NCBI GenBank assembly: GCA_002345215.1
Contig: DDVH01000038.1
Span: 47,033 to 52,412 of the forward strand
Reading direction: 5' to 3'
From: Anaerolineales bacterium UBA2317
GTDB taxonomy: Bacteria > Chloroflexota > Anaerolineae > Anaerolineales > Villigracilaceae
DNA length: 5,380 nucleotides
Shown in pieces: positions 4,820-5,380 of this stretch. The number at the start of each line of letters is the position of its first letter. Positions within the stretch are counted from its first letter, which is position 1. The notes below the pieces were generated by a model, which saw only the letters and a program-made list of their open reading frames with translations, did no database searches and had not been told where the DNA came from. Both the position numbers and the translations under genes were made by a program.

Positions 4820-5380
4820 TCATTTTCTAAAGAACCCTTCGGTACTAAAAATTCCATCAAAGGCTTCGCGTGCATCGGCTTGGGCTTTCTCCCACCATTT
4901 TTTTTCAGACGGCAAAAATAACTCATCATATTCTTTTTTCATCCACGCTTTAGTTGAGTCACTTCCACCGAACCAGCGATAAGCATGTTCTAAGACTGTG
5001 ATTCGCAAACTGCGAATCGCTTGCCATAACGAGTCACCAAACGTGCCAAACTCAAATGCACCTGCGTACAATTTTTTATCAGGATATTTTTCTTTCATTA
5101 TTTGATGTAAATATTCAGACATATCGCCATTGATTGAATAAAATTCTTCTGGATTCACACCCGCCACTTTCTTAACCTTGAACCTGCGTGCTGTTTCCTC
5201 AGCAGGCTCTTTCTCCGAAGGCGGATTTAATAAGGTCATCTGATAACGTGGACCATAGCCAGTGTGAATATCCAACGCCAAAATTTGCTTATAGTCTTTG
5301 ACAACTTTTGTATACAAGTTCATCATAAACTTGGTTTCTTCTTGTAATTCAAAACCACCAAATTGCATCCCGTTGTGGAT
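4820..5380 (-). CDS. DUF2817/M14-like zinc hydrolase (C-terminal part, cut by window edge)
   Basis: The frame is open through the right edge: the last 12 bases add Ile-His-Asn-Gly before the first Met, so the Met at 5368 is not the true start and 186 residues of a longer protein are visible. LALDIHTGYGP (34-44 of the visible part) matches the DxHTG motif of DUF2817 and related M14/aspartoacylase-type enzymes, where His39 would be the third zinc ligand. LYAGAFEFGTFGD (104-116) matches the strand carrying the catalytic glutamate (Glu110). The preceding MQFGGFELQEET fits the substrate-side region of this family. The first two zinc ligands (HxxE) lie upstream, beyond the window. The family hydrolyses amide or ester bonds of small substrates or peptides; the specific substrate is unknown. 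The stop is TGA at 4822-4820, followed by the lipoprotein gene after 39 bp. Confidence 0.82.
   Translation of the reverse strand: MHNGMQFGGFELQEETKFMMNLYTKVVKDYKQILALDIHTGYGPRYQMTLLNPPSEKEPAEETARRFKVKKVAGVNPEEFYSINGDMSEYLHQIMKEKYPDKKLYAGAFEFGTFGDSLWQAIRSLRITVLEHAYRWFGGSDSTKAWMKKEYDELFLPSEKKWWEKAQADAREAFDGIFSTEGFFRK

Noticed and set aside
4317..4982. Plus-strand open frame of 221 codons across the lipoprotein and hydrolase genes
   Set aside because: It is antisense to two well-supported genes, Ser/Pro-rich as expected of shadow translation, with no promoter or RBS.

Overview
The window is compact and A+T-rich (about 40% G+C by eye), with tightly packed genes. It resembles an uncultured Anaerolineae-like member of the Chloroflexota. 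That placement is an inference from the style of the lipoprotein (a Cys lipid anchor, a Pro/Thr-rich tether and a single jelly-roll domain) and from the gene mix; no rRNA or other marker is present.

Left part, minus strand (2755 down to 1): a polycistronic block reads in the order six-helix membrane protein, DtxR/MntR-type metalloregulator, small three-helix membrane protein, isoprenylcysteine-methyltransferase-like membrane enzyme and, after a 95-bp gap with a hairpin, the start of a TroA-type Mn/Zn ABC-transporter binding lipoprotein that runs off the left edge. The first four genes are joined by two TAATG stop/start overlaps and one 5-bp gap, so they are almost certainly one transcript. 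The regulator carries an Asp and a Glu where DtxR has Met10 and Cys102, the arrangement of manganese-sensing MntR. A TTTAG...CTAAA palindrome covers the predicted transcription start of the operon. I read this as an autoregulated manganese-homeostasis locus that carries three membrane proteins not usually named in such loci.

Middle (2756-2996): a divergent control region holds a promoter on each strand, three GCCTA/TAGGC half-sites and two nested perfect inverted repeats. It drives the operon to the left and, to the right, a D-Ala-D-Ala-ligase-like ATP-grasp enzyme (2997-3968).

Right part: a bidirectional 14-bp terminator separates the ATP-grasp gene from a convergent minus-strand pair. That pair is the C-terminal part of a DUF2817/M14-like zinc hydrolase, cut by the right edge, followed 39 bp downstream by a jelly-roll lipoprotein. 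Both ends of the window cut genes. No tRNA, rRNA, CRISPR array or insertion sequence was seen, and no gene-free stretch exceeds about 240 bp.
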